Positions 54,000 to 64,000 of a stretch of DNA of 64,000 bases are shown here, one piece after another (within the stretch, counting starts at the first letter, position 1; each line of letters starts with the position of its first letter). The notes beneath the pieces were generated by a model, which was not told the origin of the DNA, made no database searches, and saw only the letters and a list, made by a program, of their open reading frames with translations. The DNA comes from Symbiodinium natans (taxonomy: Eukaryota; Sar; Dinophyceae; Suessiales; Symbiodiniaceae). A program made the translations under genes and the position numbers. The stretch lies in NCBI GenBank assembly GCA_905221605.1, contig CAJNDS010002335.1, positions 1 through 64,000 on the forward strand. Direction: 5' to 3'.

Positions 54000-55590
54000 G
54001 ACTGCCCGAGCGTCAATCGTTGCCTCCAAAGTACAGGAGCACTGTGGCATCACGTCCAATGTGGGCAATACGCGCGTGTACAACGCTGAGGGACCGAGGC
54101 TTGGCGAGGATGTATGGCGAAGCGAAAATGTTTTGGTCTCTTTGCAACAACGTAGCGAGCAAAGGCGAATAAGCATGAAAAGAAATGTTGCATACGTCTG
54201 TCTGCCATGTTTTGGACCGCCGCCGCTGAAAAACAATTTGTCACAACGTGTTGTCTTGAACATCTCGTCGTGCTAGTTTGTCAGAAACACCCTTCGATGT
54301 GCCAAAGCTTCACCACGCTACTCACACTACGAAGGGCGACTGACGTGGTTGGACTTGCTGCCGAGCTCTTGACGCATTGCTTCATGTTTGCAATCAAATC
54401 CTCGTGACGGGTGATGTGCCTGCGAGGCGACCGACCTTATGTCAGATGTTGCCTAAACACACAAATGCGAAATCAACAGTGAGTTGAACAAGTTTGTAAT
54501 GTCGCAGTTCCCTGGATGTAGTTCGTGGTCTGATGTAGCTCATCTGCCAAGATGGCCGTCAACAAGACATGATTTTGTAGAGTTTGACACGGCCTCGCAA
54601 ATTGATTAGCTCGTAACCCCTTGTCCTGAAAGGACCGTAGTCTTCGTGAGTCGAACGGGCAAAGTGCAAAAGTGCAAGTGCGAAATCAACAGCCGATTTC
54701 AGACCAATTGCTTCCTTGAATCCCCAAGTCTTGACAACATGTGACCACTGAGGCTTTGATGCTTAGATTGACACGGGATGGATTGGGAGGCGTGGACTGT
54801 TTTCATGCCTTGGGAGTCCAACTTGACCAGGGGTCGATGAGGAGCTTCGTGTTTTTCATCAACGAAAGGGTCGGGAGCAAGGAGAATGTTTTCCGTGGAT
54901 AGTGAGTGAGTGAACGAGTGCTGGCTCACTGCACGAGGTGGCACGTGCAGCAGCCGTGCCTTTGGCGCTCTTCTTCGGGAGCTCCGCAACCGTCATTGCC
55001 CCCTCCACTTGGCCCCAACCCCAACACAACGCTCTGAGGTCGGCAAACCCGGTTAAGCAAGAGGGTTTTGTCCACCATTTTGCACGGAACCACAACTAGG
55101 CAGGCCCGCCACCGGAAAACCGGCATAAAGGCAAGACAGCGTGCCATCCTCGCTGAGGCCCATGCAAAAAAGCGCTTCCCCCGAAGATCCCTCTTCAAGG
55201 TACTAAGCCAGGCAGACAACATCGCCTCTGCGTTGGGCAATGCGCAGCCGCGTGCTAAAGCAGCAGGCACACTTCTCCGCAGAGCCCTCTACGGACTCTA
55301 CGGATACTACGTGCACAACGCGACCCATGCGCTCCGGGGACTCACTCATTCACCACCGTTTCCTGCGAAAAGGGGAATGGCAGGCTCGGGCCATTCACCT
55401 GCAAACAGGTCCCTGTCGCTATGCCCTCGAAGTAGAGGGGTGAAGACCAAATCTCCGGTCACCACCCACCCCGGACGAGGGGGTTTTCCGTGGATAAAAA
55501 AGGTTGAGCTTGATTCGGAGGAGCCGCTGCACACGAAGACCGTTCTTCATGAGGTGGTCCGACAAGAACTTCAGAAGTGGAGCCAACTGA
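54000..55590. other. No recognised gene
   Basis: Short frames without motifs. A plus-strand frame at 55068-55751 (227 codons) overlaps retrotransposon debris and is not supported as a gene. Confidence 0.45.
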
Positions 55591-55639
55591 AGACATTAAC
55601 TTCAACAGGAGGCAAGTTGGACATGAGGTTCTGGGATGA

Positions 55640-56060
55640 GCTGACGTTTTTCGTCATTTTGTTCAGCAACCGCATCCCTGGGGTTCAACCCCGCCACCCT
55701 CAGCGGGATCAGGGCCGGGGCTTCCGCATCTACTCGGAAGGATGGCCGTAGAACAAGCGAGCCAAAGGGAGCAATTGTCAGAGCCACTTCCGTCAAGGCA
55801 CTTAGGAAAAGCGCCCTGGAAATCGTTTCGTACGCACTGCGCCCATCAAGCGCGCTGCCAGTGCATCCGTCCCGCTTTCGCCTGCAGCGCGTACTGGACG
55901 GCGTCGAATACGCTGGCCCATTGTTGGGCAATCGTGCGCGACACGAGGCGTCGGAAGACGTCGCCAATCGCAATGCCTCGAATGGGCCCCCGCAGGCCGG
56001 AAGGTGCAAGCTGTACAGGCGGCGCCTCGGAGGGATTGCGGCCGGAAGTGGAGGAGGATG
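55640..56060 (-). mobile_element. Reverse-transcriptase fragment of a second LINE type
   Basis: The minus strand reads GPIRGIAIGDVFRRLVSRTI, AQQWASVFDAVQYALQAKAG and GTDALAA. After a frame change and a small deletion it reads LDGRSAYETISRALFLSALT (containing the RT motif A Asp). Only the first part of the RT domain is left, and the YxDD-type region is not seen. Confidence 0.65.
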
Positions 56061-56868
56061 AGCTGAGGAAAGTGTGCCCTCGTTGTTGACCTTCGAGATG
56101 GCTTTGGAGTAGTCCCTGTAGGTCTGCAGCAAAGGCCGGTCCACAAGATCATCGTGACTCATCGAACGGTGGCGCGCAGATGCAGTGCAGGGCAACGGAA
56201 TACTTGAATAGCAAACTGGAGACTCCTGAGGTTCAGAACCACGCCACACACGCCGTGACCATGCTGCAAACGAATTTCCGCCAAAGCAGCCATGCCCCTC
56301 GCATCACTTCGGGGTTCCGCAACTGGCGAGAACGTCAGCACCACACAATGTCTGGCACGAACAGTCGCTGCGGATGTGCCCGATGTACACCGGGAACCGT
56401 TGTGTCCAGGGACAAGAGGCGATGGCCACCTCATGATCGGCAACTGAGGCGAGAAATGCCTGCTGCGCAAAGCAAGAAGCCTAAGACCAAAGCCTGACCC
56501 TCTTCCGCACGTTGCTCCAAGCTTCGCCTTGCCTTGGTTCTCCCTCGCTCCCTCGAACCATGTCGATTTGGAATCCTGGGCACCTCCCTGCAGGGAGGCT
56601 GGCGACACGGTTACCCGACACGTCCGCGTGCGCGGCTGAAGTTGGTGATCGATGGACCTCGAAGATTGCCTCTGCATGCATCTTTGTTCAAGGCATTTGT
56701 GTCGCTCCCGTCGTCGCTGAGCCCATGATCGTGCCAGACCGCCGTCGCTCGGCCCCCGCTGTGCGATGGTCTCGACCGATATGGGGACATAGACGGCTCT
56801 CAACCCGCCGATTTCGGTCCACGTCTCCTAAGGCTCCCAGCAGGAAATTGCTTTGGTTGTCCCTAACA

Positions 56869-56909
56869 TTTGTAGCAGGTGCGCTCTTTTGTAGCAGGTG
56901 CGCTCTTTT
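56869..56909. repeat. 20-bp direct duplication
   Basis: TGTAGCAGGTGCGCTCTTT occurs twice in direct tandem. The surrounding 56060-57110 shows no supported gene. Confidence 0.75.
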
Positions 56910-57113
56910 GCCTCGCCATCAGCTGGGAGCATTAATGACTCGCCACGATGGGTCACAGCAGAGGCATCGCGAATAATGACACATTACCTTCTGGCACGGG
57001 CCGGGAAGGCTCAGCAATGATTTATTGCTTCAAACAATTTTTTTACATGTCCCACTCACAAAGCCCATGTTCGGCGCTGTGAACAGGGAAGTGCACTAGC
57101 TGATGGCGGTGTC

Positions 57114-58300
57114 TCAGCACAGCTTGTGTGTGCCCTCATCGTAGGTGCTCGGGAAGAGATGAGCCACACGCAGGGTCATCTGGACAAGGTACAGGTACGT
57201 GAAATCTCTGAAGTTTCAAGGTCCGCAAGAGCAGCCTCGCCTCGCTGTGAGGCATCGAAGGCAGCTTGCCGGACACCTGGAAACAGGATGCTGCAGCACA
57301 TCTGCCGAAGATTGCAAGAAGCTTTGTGCCTCCTCCCAGAACGATCGCTGCCTTGGATCCATCCTGGCACCGGCTTTGGGAAAGGCAAAGCCAAAGAGCC
57401 ACAAAACAAAACAAGGAAGAACACTAAGTCACTAGTGCAACAAGGTCGGTGTTCCACACGCACATGTACAGATGCTGATCTCTGTTGGACGTACTCGACC
57501 AAAACTCTGATCGCTTCCTCTAGCGGGGCGTGGAGAATATATTTATGCTGCGTCTCTTTTTCCCGCTTCGGAGGATTCTTCCAGTTCCAAACAGACATGC
57601 CATGTTTCATATCCGGCCCTCGCCACATATTTGGCTTCTTTGCAAGTTTGTACATGTTATTCAGCTCGATTCGGTCTCGGGCTCACATCCAGCAACTTTC
57701 TTGTTGACATGACGGCGGCGCCTGCTCCAAACTTCCTCTGGAGTCAACTTGTATTGCTGCAACACGTTTCGAAACCTGGCATCAGTCGTGTGTTGAAGCG
57801 AAACAGCTACCAAAAACCGTATCAAAAGAGGCTACGTCTTGTGACAAGGCAGCGCCACTCCGTATTGAAGACTCGGCGTCCATCTGGGGAACCTGCTCAA
57901 GCAGCTGCGCGACGAACAGCGCTTAAGAAGCGCTGCACCTACCTTCTGGGTAGCGCTGTCGAAATTCCATCCTTGACAACCGGAATGTGCAAACACACTA
58001 CATCATAAATTCCAGACGCAGCAGCCCATCCTTTCGCAAGGCCAATAGTCGAAGCCATGCAAAGATTGATCGACAACAACGAAGTGCCCCACCTTTGCGC
58101 TATGCTCAACTTCACGTTTGCTTTCCACACAGTTACTATCGAAAGCTCTTACCTCAGTGCCGCGAGTCTGGGTTTGCCAACCTGTGGCCAGCATTGACGC
58201 ATCTTCAGCAATGAAGACCTCACAGCATTGGAAGTTGCCGTGCACTGACTCCATGAAGCACTGTAGGGCGTAGAACAAGAGTAGGCGCAAGCACGTAGCC
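57114..58300 (-). CDS. Multi-exon gene of unknown function
   Basis: Several minus-strand segments look like true exons with plausible splice sites: YALQCFMESVHGNFQCCEVF and IAEDASMLATGWQTQTRG (58285-58155), RFRNVLQQYKLTPEEVWSRR (about 57775-57700), KPNMWRGPDMKHGMSVWNWK then NPPKREKETQHK (about 57640-57535), VRQAAFDASQRGEAALADLE (about 57290-57205) and MTLRVAHLFPSTYDEGTHKL followed by Cys and a stop at 57114. The intron after HVNKKVA starts with GA. I do not recognise the protein. Basic and aromatic content in the middle may suggest an organelle or ribosome-associated protein, but that is a guess. Confidence 0.45.
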
Positions 58301-58319
58301 CCTTGTTCAGCGATTGGAA

Positions 58320-59700
58320 ACATGTGCTGCGGTTTGTTTCCTAATTTGCTTGAACTTTCCGTTATTGTTCAAAACAGGTTTTGGACCAATGAAGAAGACT
58401 TTCTTGAACACCCCCGTGCAACTTTAAGTCGCAACGCTCCGAGGTCCACTCTCACGCAAGTGAAAAAGCTTGGAGTTAATTTCGCAGAGCGACTTGCACA
58501 TTTGCAGTGCCGGCTCAAGGCACGATCTGGGATTGCGAGTAAACTCATATGCGTTGAAAGCAAGCTTGCCCAGCTTAAAAACAGGGGGAGCACAGTCACC
58601 CCCCCTCCCCCCCATTTGCAAACAAAATGCTCGCATCATGCATTTGGAAGGGTCCGAAGATTCGTGAGCAGCTTGGCTGCCTCAATAGGGCCGAGTCCTC
58701 AACGTGTATGGGATACCATCCGAACTGCACGCAGCAGGGGCGCGTCTCTATCCGCTTCATTCCGCGCAGCATCCCCGTGGTCATCACGCTGGCATGTACA
58801 GTTTCGATTGTGGCACACCACCACGAAACAGGGCAGAAAAGAGATGAGAATAGGATGCGATGTCGGCACACATCAACCCAAGCGCGCACTGTGCACTCTG
58901 ACAGCATGCCTCTTCATCATCTTGGCTGCTCAGGCTAGCGGCCGGATGACGGGCACGTTCTCCCACGAAAAGTGCCGGACGACCGAGTAACACGAACATG
59001 CAGGGCAGCCGCCAGACACCCCAAAAAAGCCAAAGAAGAGCCTTCTCGCACGGAAAACGCCAGGGCACAACTGCCATCTGCACACGGTTGGTGTCGGACA
59101 ATATGTGAGCAGCAACGCCGTCGTCACTGAGCGTGGCAAGCTTGCGTGAAGGTCACGTTCCATGTGCAGCAACTCAAGACTGCAACGTGGGTCAGAAGGA
59201 TGCGTCACGCCCAAGCCACAGGTGCTTCTGCGGGCACAATTGCTTCGTGGCAATTGCTTTGGGCTCGTTTGATTTATGGAACTTCGACTAGTTGTAGGAC
59301 CACGGAATACACGGTCACGCCAGTCGCCGTGGTCTGCCTGCTTAACGTGCTAAACCTGCTACCTTTACATAAAATTAGGGCTTGAGTGTTAGGGTCAACT
59401 GCATTGGCGCTTTTCCAAGATGGGGCGTCCTCTCGCATTCAATTTGATTCCGTGCGACACAAACGTGCTCCCTGTGACTGCATTTATGCATTGTGTAGTG
59501 TCGTGCCGGCCTGTGTGTGCACGTGTCTCCCTCCGGGTAGCCAAAAGTGCGCACCCTCCCATGTAAGATGCCGCGTAATCAAAACGCACATGGAGCTGAA
59601 CCTTTCAATTCAGCCTCCGGATTCTCGTAAGTAAAACTTTCAATTCTCGACATGTTCGTGCCGACGGGTCAATTACCGTCGTGCGTTTTGCACACTTTTG
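58320..59700. other. No recognised gene
   Basis: Open frames on both strands at 58320-58990 show no domain and no splice-consistent continuation. Nothing else was seen. Confidence 0.45.
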
Positions 59701-59707
59701 ACTGCGG

Positions 59708-59950
59708 TTGGTTGGGGGTTTGGGGGGGTGGTGGAGGGGTGGGGGGGGGGTTTGGTTGCGCCTTGGTTGTCGCAGCTTCCAACCATTCCTAACTGGCCAC
59801 TCGAACACTTCGACCGCCGTACCGCCTGTTAACCCCATTCCTTCTGTTCCTGAACCTGGAGCCTTCGCCACGGGGGGCTTTGGGTTTGGGGGGGGGGGGG
59901 GGAGTGGGGGGGTGGGGGGTGGGGGGGGTGGTGGTGGGGGGGGGGTCATA
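59708..59950 (+). repeat. G-run tract, possible G-quadruplex region
   Basis: Two blocks of long G runs (59718-59755 and 59884-59948) with TGGGGGG-type units. The complementary frame gives a poly-Pro ORF that I treat as an artefact. On the plus strand, runs of at least four G separated by one or two bases could form quadruplexes. Confidence 0.8.
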
Positions 59951-61370
59951 ATAGCGTCGGTTCCTTGAGTGTCCACGTGTAACTGCTACGCATGCATGCA
60001 CAACAGTTGTCAAGTCCAGGTATTTTCTCCCTTAAGGTGAAAGTGGCCACCGAAAGCTGGTACATGTGAATACGGGGGGGTTGATTTCTTTTGGACTTTT
60101 GGTATCTTGAAGAAAAGTATCCCGAACACCTTGCGCAGTCACTCAAAAGAGTGCCGATTCTCGAATCCTTGGAAATACGTCAGATCTTATCAATTTATCA
60201 ATGGAGATGGGAGATTTGCTTTCCAGCACGGGCCATTACTTGGCCAGCTTGTGAACAGACGGACGTGCGCCAAACAAGCTTTCCTTCTTGCCCTGCCTTC
60301 CTCTAGCCCGGCAGAAGACACTCGTCAATCCTATACTCAGACCCCTGAACCCTAAACCTCAAACCCCCCAAGAGGCCGACCAGCACAAATCCCTTAGCTC
60401 TTCACCAAAGTCCCTGAAGCCTGCGGCCCCCCCCCCCCCGTTTCCTGGTGCTTCGCATACGGCCAAGAAGAACTGTGGACCGCAAAGCATTCAGGGAAGG
60501 GGTAAGCCCTATTTTTACGATATTGCTTTACGGGCAACAGCGTTTTGCATTGAAGTTTCGCATGCAAGCGAAATAACACCAAAAAAACACAAACATGGGG
60601 GGTTTTTCGAAAAACCACGTTTTTGCACCGTGAAACCACGAAAACATCGGCATACGCAGTGTTTTCGGCTTGCGAGCCACCTTCAAAACAAGACACGAAA
60701 AAAAGGCACGCGCGATCACCGAAAGTACCACGCCTGCCATGGTTTTCACAAAACGACCTCTGAAACTTGCACTTTTTTTGGGACCAAAACCACGTTCAAA
60801 ATCGTGCTCCCGCCTAGGCCAAAGGCTTATTTGCAAAAAACGCACGACGGTTAACGCCCCGTGCGGATGTTCGTCCTACATGCGCATATGTACTTACGCT
60901 CAGAGGAGCTGAGCTACACACACACATGATCTGCCTGTCAACTCAGCCCTCGGCAATGGTAAAAGGCTGCCGAACGTGGCCGGCACCTAGGGGGTAAGGC
61001 CATGGTATGGCCGCTATGGAGAAGTAGCAAGTAGCACCCCACCCGTTCCGCGTCAGAAACACACCAAACCATCAAGTCATGTCTGAGTCTAGATCACACA
61101 GATGAAGAAGGAACCTTCCCAGCTTGACCTCATGGCCTGAGTGCTTTGACACCTTACATGTGTGATGCCCAACCAATGCGCGAGATATCACACCTACATC
61201 AATGTGCCGAATGAATCTGAAAGAGCAGGAATATCTACTGTCAACACACTAGGGCATTTTCGTGAGAGGTCAAGATTCATTGGCTCAACGCCTTGTAGGG
61301 ACTTCTCATTGATTTGCTGATTTAATACCTGAAGCTCCATGCTGCATCGAAGGTGCGGAGAAGCGCAAAG
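59950..61370. other. No recognised gene; telomere-like words at 60335-60372
   Basis: A short CCCTGAACCCTAAACC island at 60335-60372 is the only feature. The frame at 60288-60854 (plus) is rich in Lys, Pro and Thr without motifs. Confidence 0.45.
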
Positions 61371-61376
61371 CCACGG

Positions 61377-63060
61377 TCACAAGACCACCCAATGCCTGCC
61401 AAGAACTCCTTGAAAGACAACTCTGCGGACATTGCTGCTATGCTTGCCTGCAGACCTTCCAGAAGAGCTGCCGTCTCCTTCTAGGTGGGTCTCTGCCACC
61501 AGGAAGATCACAGCAATTCGCAACATGCCAACAACAACAGCTTGCAAAGGTCCGCAGTGCTTCCGTCGACGCGGATACCACTGAGCGCAAGCACCTCCAA
61601 TGTTTGAACAACCGAGCAAGGTGTATCAAAAACTTTTCGGGTATTCAGCTCCACGCACGGCCTTCAACTTCATGGGATGGCGCAGGCTTCGTAAGCAAGC
61701 AAGCAAAGGTGCGGCCATCACCTACCCAGCGGGTCTAATAGGCAAACTGCTGAGTCCGTTCAAGACGGCTGCCTGCATCCTCTCCTGTCGAGAGGCCTGA
61801 GCAGCGGATACGCTAGAGTTCAAAGTCACTAAACGATGGTAGGTCCTGCTGAAATTGCTCATGTGCCCGGCTCTTTGCTCCCGAAAGTCACGGTAGCGCA
61901 GCATTAGGCACCTTACCACGAAGCACGTGCGAAAATCGATATCACTTCTGGCCAGCTTGGGATGGAGAACTTGGGCGCTGGACTCAAGAGACTGCAAGCC
62001 GGCCGGAGGCAAGGTAAGGGGCTGCTTTCGGCTTTCTGGACCTTGGACCAGATTCTGACTTTTGTCTGCGTCGACTCCAAGATTCTCCCAAAATCTTGCA
62101 CGGGGGCGCACCTATGAAAGAAGCCCTGCAGACTCGCCTTGTGCGCGCGTACAGGTTCTCAACACATGTCTCACAGTGTCCCAAACTGATGCGGTCCATT
62201 GCTGCGACCGCGGGGCAAGCTCCTGCTACACGAGCCGGACAAGGCTGCTGTCAGAACCTGGCAGTTGTTCCCCGACTGCTGCCATGCTGAACATGCTGAA
62301 GATGGTTTTGAATAGTCTTCAAAACACTTCCTCGAAGACCTCAAGCGCATTTGGCAGAGCGAGGCAGCGGAGAAAGCTCTACCGATGTCTTAGGTTCTGT
62401 GCCTTCAAAAACACAAGAAACAACAAAGGGACCGCAAACCATGCAAACCTTCTTGGAAACTCTGGCCGCTTCTAGCCTCGGTGGATCTGAGATCAACCAG
62501 CACAAGCTCCTCCAAAGCATGTCTTGCCCAGCATCTCAGTCATCGCAGATCAAAACGTTCCAAATTACACGGTTGGAACTCTCTGGTGCGGGCGGACTCG
62601 GTCGTTGCTTCGGCATCCCTCTTGCTCTCATTTGCTGCGTCTGCCTGTTGCGAGCAGCAGGTACCTTCCCCCAGCCCTCAAGATGACAGGCAAAGATTTA
62701 CCTCCCTCCGCCCCCTGTCTCGGTGCTGCCGTGGATGGGTGAGCCCCCTGGTTCACCCTGGTTCACCCTGGTTCACCCTGGTTCTCCCTGGTTCAGCCTC
62801 CTTCACCCTGCTTCACCCGGCCTCCAGCTTCTGAGAAACCTTCAACTCGCTCTTCCCCCCCACAGCGGTCTGCGAGTCGGTCTTGTCCGGGGCAAAATTG
62901 GGCTTGTGCCGAGTCGCACCTTGAAGTAGCCACTGTGTTGTGTCACCAATATCGGTTGCAGGCTGCGGTTCATTTGCAGGAGCACTCCTCCCATTCACGG
63001 TGTTCACATCCCCTGACTCGGACCTGTGAAAGTATTGCAGACAGACCTGTGAAAGTATTG
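61377..63060 (-). CDS. Putative exons of an unrecognised gene
   Basis: Minus-strand candidate exons: ESGDVNTVNGRSAPANEPQP then ATDIGDTTQWLLQG (63010-62815), SAQVLHPKLARSDIDFRTCF then VVRCLMLRYRDFREQRAGHM (about 61985-61855), and a C-terminal piece with a short hydrophobic stretch, LRIAVIFLVAETHLEGDG, ending at a stop at 61377. No family is recognised and the links between pieces are guesses. Confidence 0.3.
62743..62820. repeat. 10-bp tandem repeat CCCTGGTTCA
   Basis: About seven imperfect CCCTGGTTCA units. Confidence 0.85.
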
Positions 63061-63067
63061 CAGACAT
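63022..63067. repeat. 23-bp direct duplication
   Basis: GACCTGTGAAAGTATTGCAG followed by ACA is present twice in tandem. The remaining 63070-64000 has no supported gene. Confidence 0.8.
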
Positions 63068-64000
63068 TTGCGGATGGCTGCACCGGGTTCTTTCAGGCTT
63101 GCCCCTGCCTCTCAGAGGTGTGTGCCTCCTTGAAAGACTTTTTCATGAGCCTTTCATAACTTTAGCAGGGACTTCTTGCCGACGTGTCCTGCAGCTGCGA
63201 GAACTCCAGCAGAGTTCCCAGCCTCAACCGCGGTCACAAAGCTCACGAAGCACAAGGCAGAGCAAAGCGCGGCGAAGCCCGTGAATCTAAACGTGATCGT
63301 GGTAAACTAGGATCTCTGCCGCGATAGCTGCGGGGAGGCAAGGTTCTGCCATCTTGGGACACGGCTCAGCTTCGGTTCGGCTTTGTCATGCTTCGTCTCT
63401 GGGAGCCCGACTGCTGCAAAGAAGTGACAGAGCGCTCCTGCAAAGCATCAAGGGATAGCCACATGCTTGGAGCATGCTTGGAGTGCTGTTGCCGCCGTGA
63501 CGCCGCTGGAAAAGAGACTGCAAGTGATCGCAGGCCGCGAAGCCTCACGGGGCAAGAACCGATAGTGGGGATGCTCCTGAACACTGCTGAATGCTGACAC
63601 CGTAGGCATATGGCCGCAGGCCTTAGGCCGTCACTGTACACAGTCGCCCATGCCTCCCATGCCTTGGCTTTGCTCCCACAGCGCCTTGGCAACCGTCAAT
63701 GGTCCGCGGTCCGACCCAGGTCCGTCCGTTCCCAACCTGCAGCAGCCGTGCCCAGGCGGCGTTCCCCATGTCCTTCATTGGGCTGTCATCAACAATTCGA
63801 AACTATACTAAAGCAACAGCATGCAACAGTCAGCATCAGCATAACCCGATGCAATGAGGCGCTCCATAGAAAGCGTTTCCAAGCTTGGCCAGTACAATGA
63901 AGACGCCAACGCCTGTCTGAGCAGATCCGAGCAGGCATGAATCAATCTTGCACCTGCCTGGGCAGCGTGTGGTGAAAGGCTTCGGGCCAAGCCACACAGG

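Noticed and set aside
59605-59976. Poly-proline ORF on minus and Gly-rich ORF on plus
   Set aside because: Direct result of G runs.

Overview
The window looks like nuclear DNA of a dinoflagellate, most probably of the Symbiodiniaceae. The reasons are visible in the sequence. Genes are cut into many small exons by introns of about 50-300 bp, many of which need GA or GC instead of GT at the 5' splice site. Every gene I could identify between 2.0 and 45.4 kb lies on the minus strand, and several are only a few to a few hundred bases apart. The space between genes holds broken non-LTR retrotransposons, long microsatellites and CCCTAAA-like islands. No bacterial operon features, rRNA genes or convincing tRNA genes were seen.

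Layout, from the right end of the cluster (first transcribed) to the left: folD-type methylene-THF dehydrogenase/cyclohydrolase (45.4-44.2 kb); an ACBD6-like acyl-CoA-binding/ankyrin protein (44.0-41.6 kb); a coiled-coil protein with a C-terminal membrane anchor (41.6-39.9 kb); weak hypothetical exons (37.6-35.3 kb); a zinc-ribbon/coiled-coil protein (35.2-33.9 kb); cytosolic leucyl-tRNA synthetase (31.0-19.8 kb, more than 20 exons, carrying HIGH and KMSKS); a large secreted subtilisin-like protease with many accessory domains (19.7-14.6 kb); an ABC1/UbiB-type atypical kinase (12.5-10.0 kb); a JmjC/cupin-ankyrin fusion (6.4-5.0 kb); an alpha/beta hydrolase (4.7-3.6 kb); and a serine beta-lactamase-like hydrolase (3.4-2.0 kb). 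The functions do not form one pathway. The shared orientation fits the unidirectional tandem gene clusters known in dinoflagellates, whose mRNAs are matured by trans-splicing of a spliced leader.

The right third (45.5-64 kb) is mostly repetitive: a 1.4-kb array of 8- and 9-bp units, two oppositely oriented LINE fragments of one GC-rich family, a 14-bp satellite, further reverse-transcriptase debris and a G-run tract. Two poorly recognised minus-strand genes (57.1-58.3 and 61.4-63.1 kb) lie among them.

The most interesting item is a small mobile-looking element present in three copies (9.67, 27.73 and 31.41 kb). It has a 10-bp terminal inverted repeat and a core made of a 26-bp minisatellite that differs in copy number, and one copy sits in an intron of the leucyl-tRNA synthetase gene. 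All exon joins were made by eye. They are exact only where coordinates are given, and the remainder are approximate.
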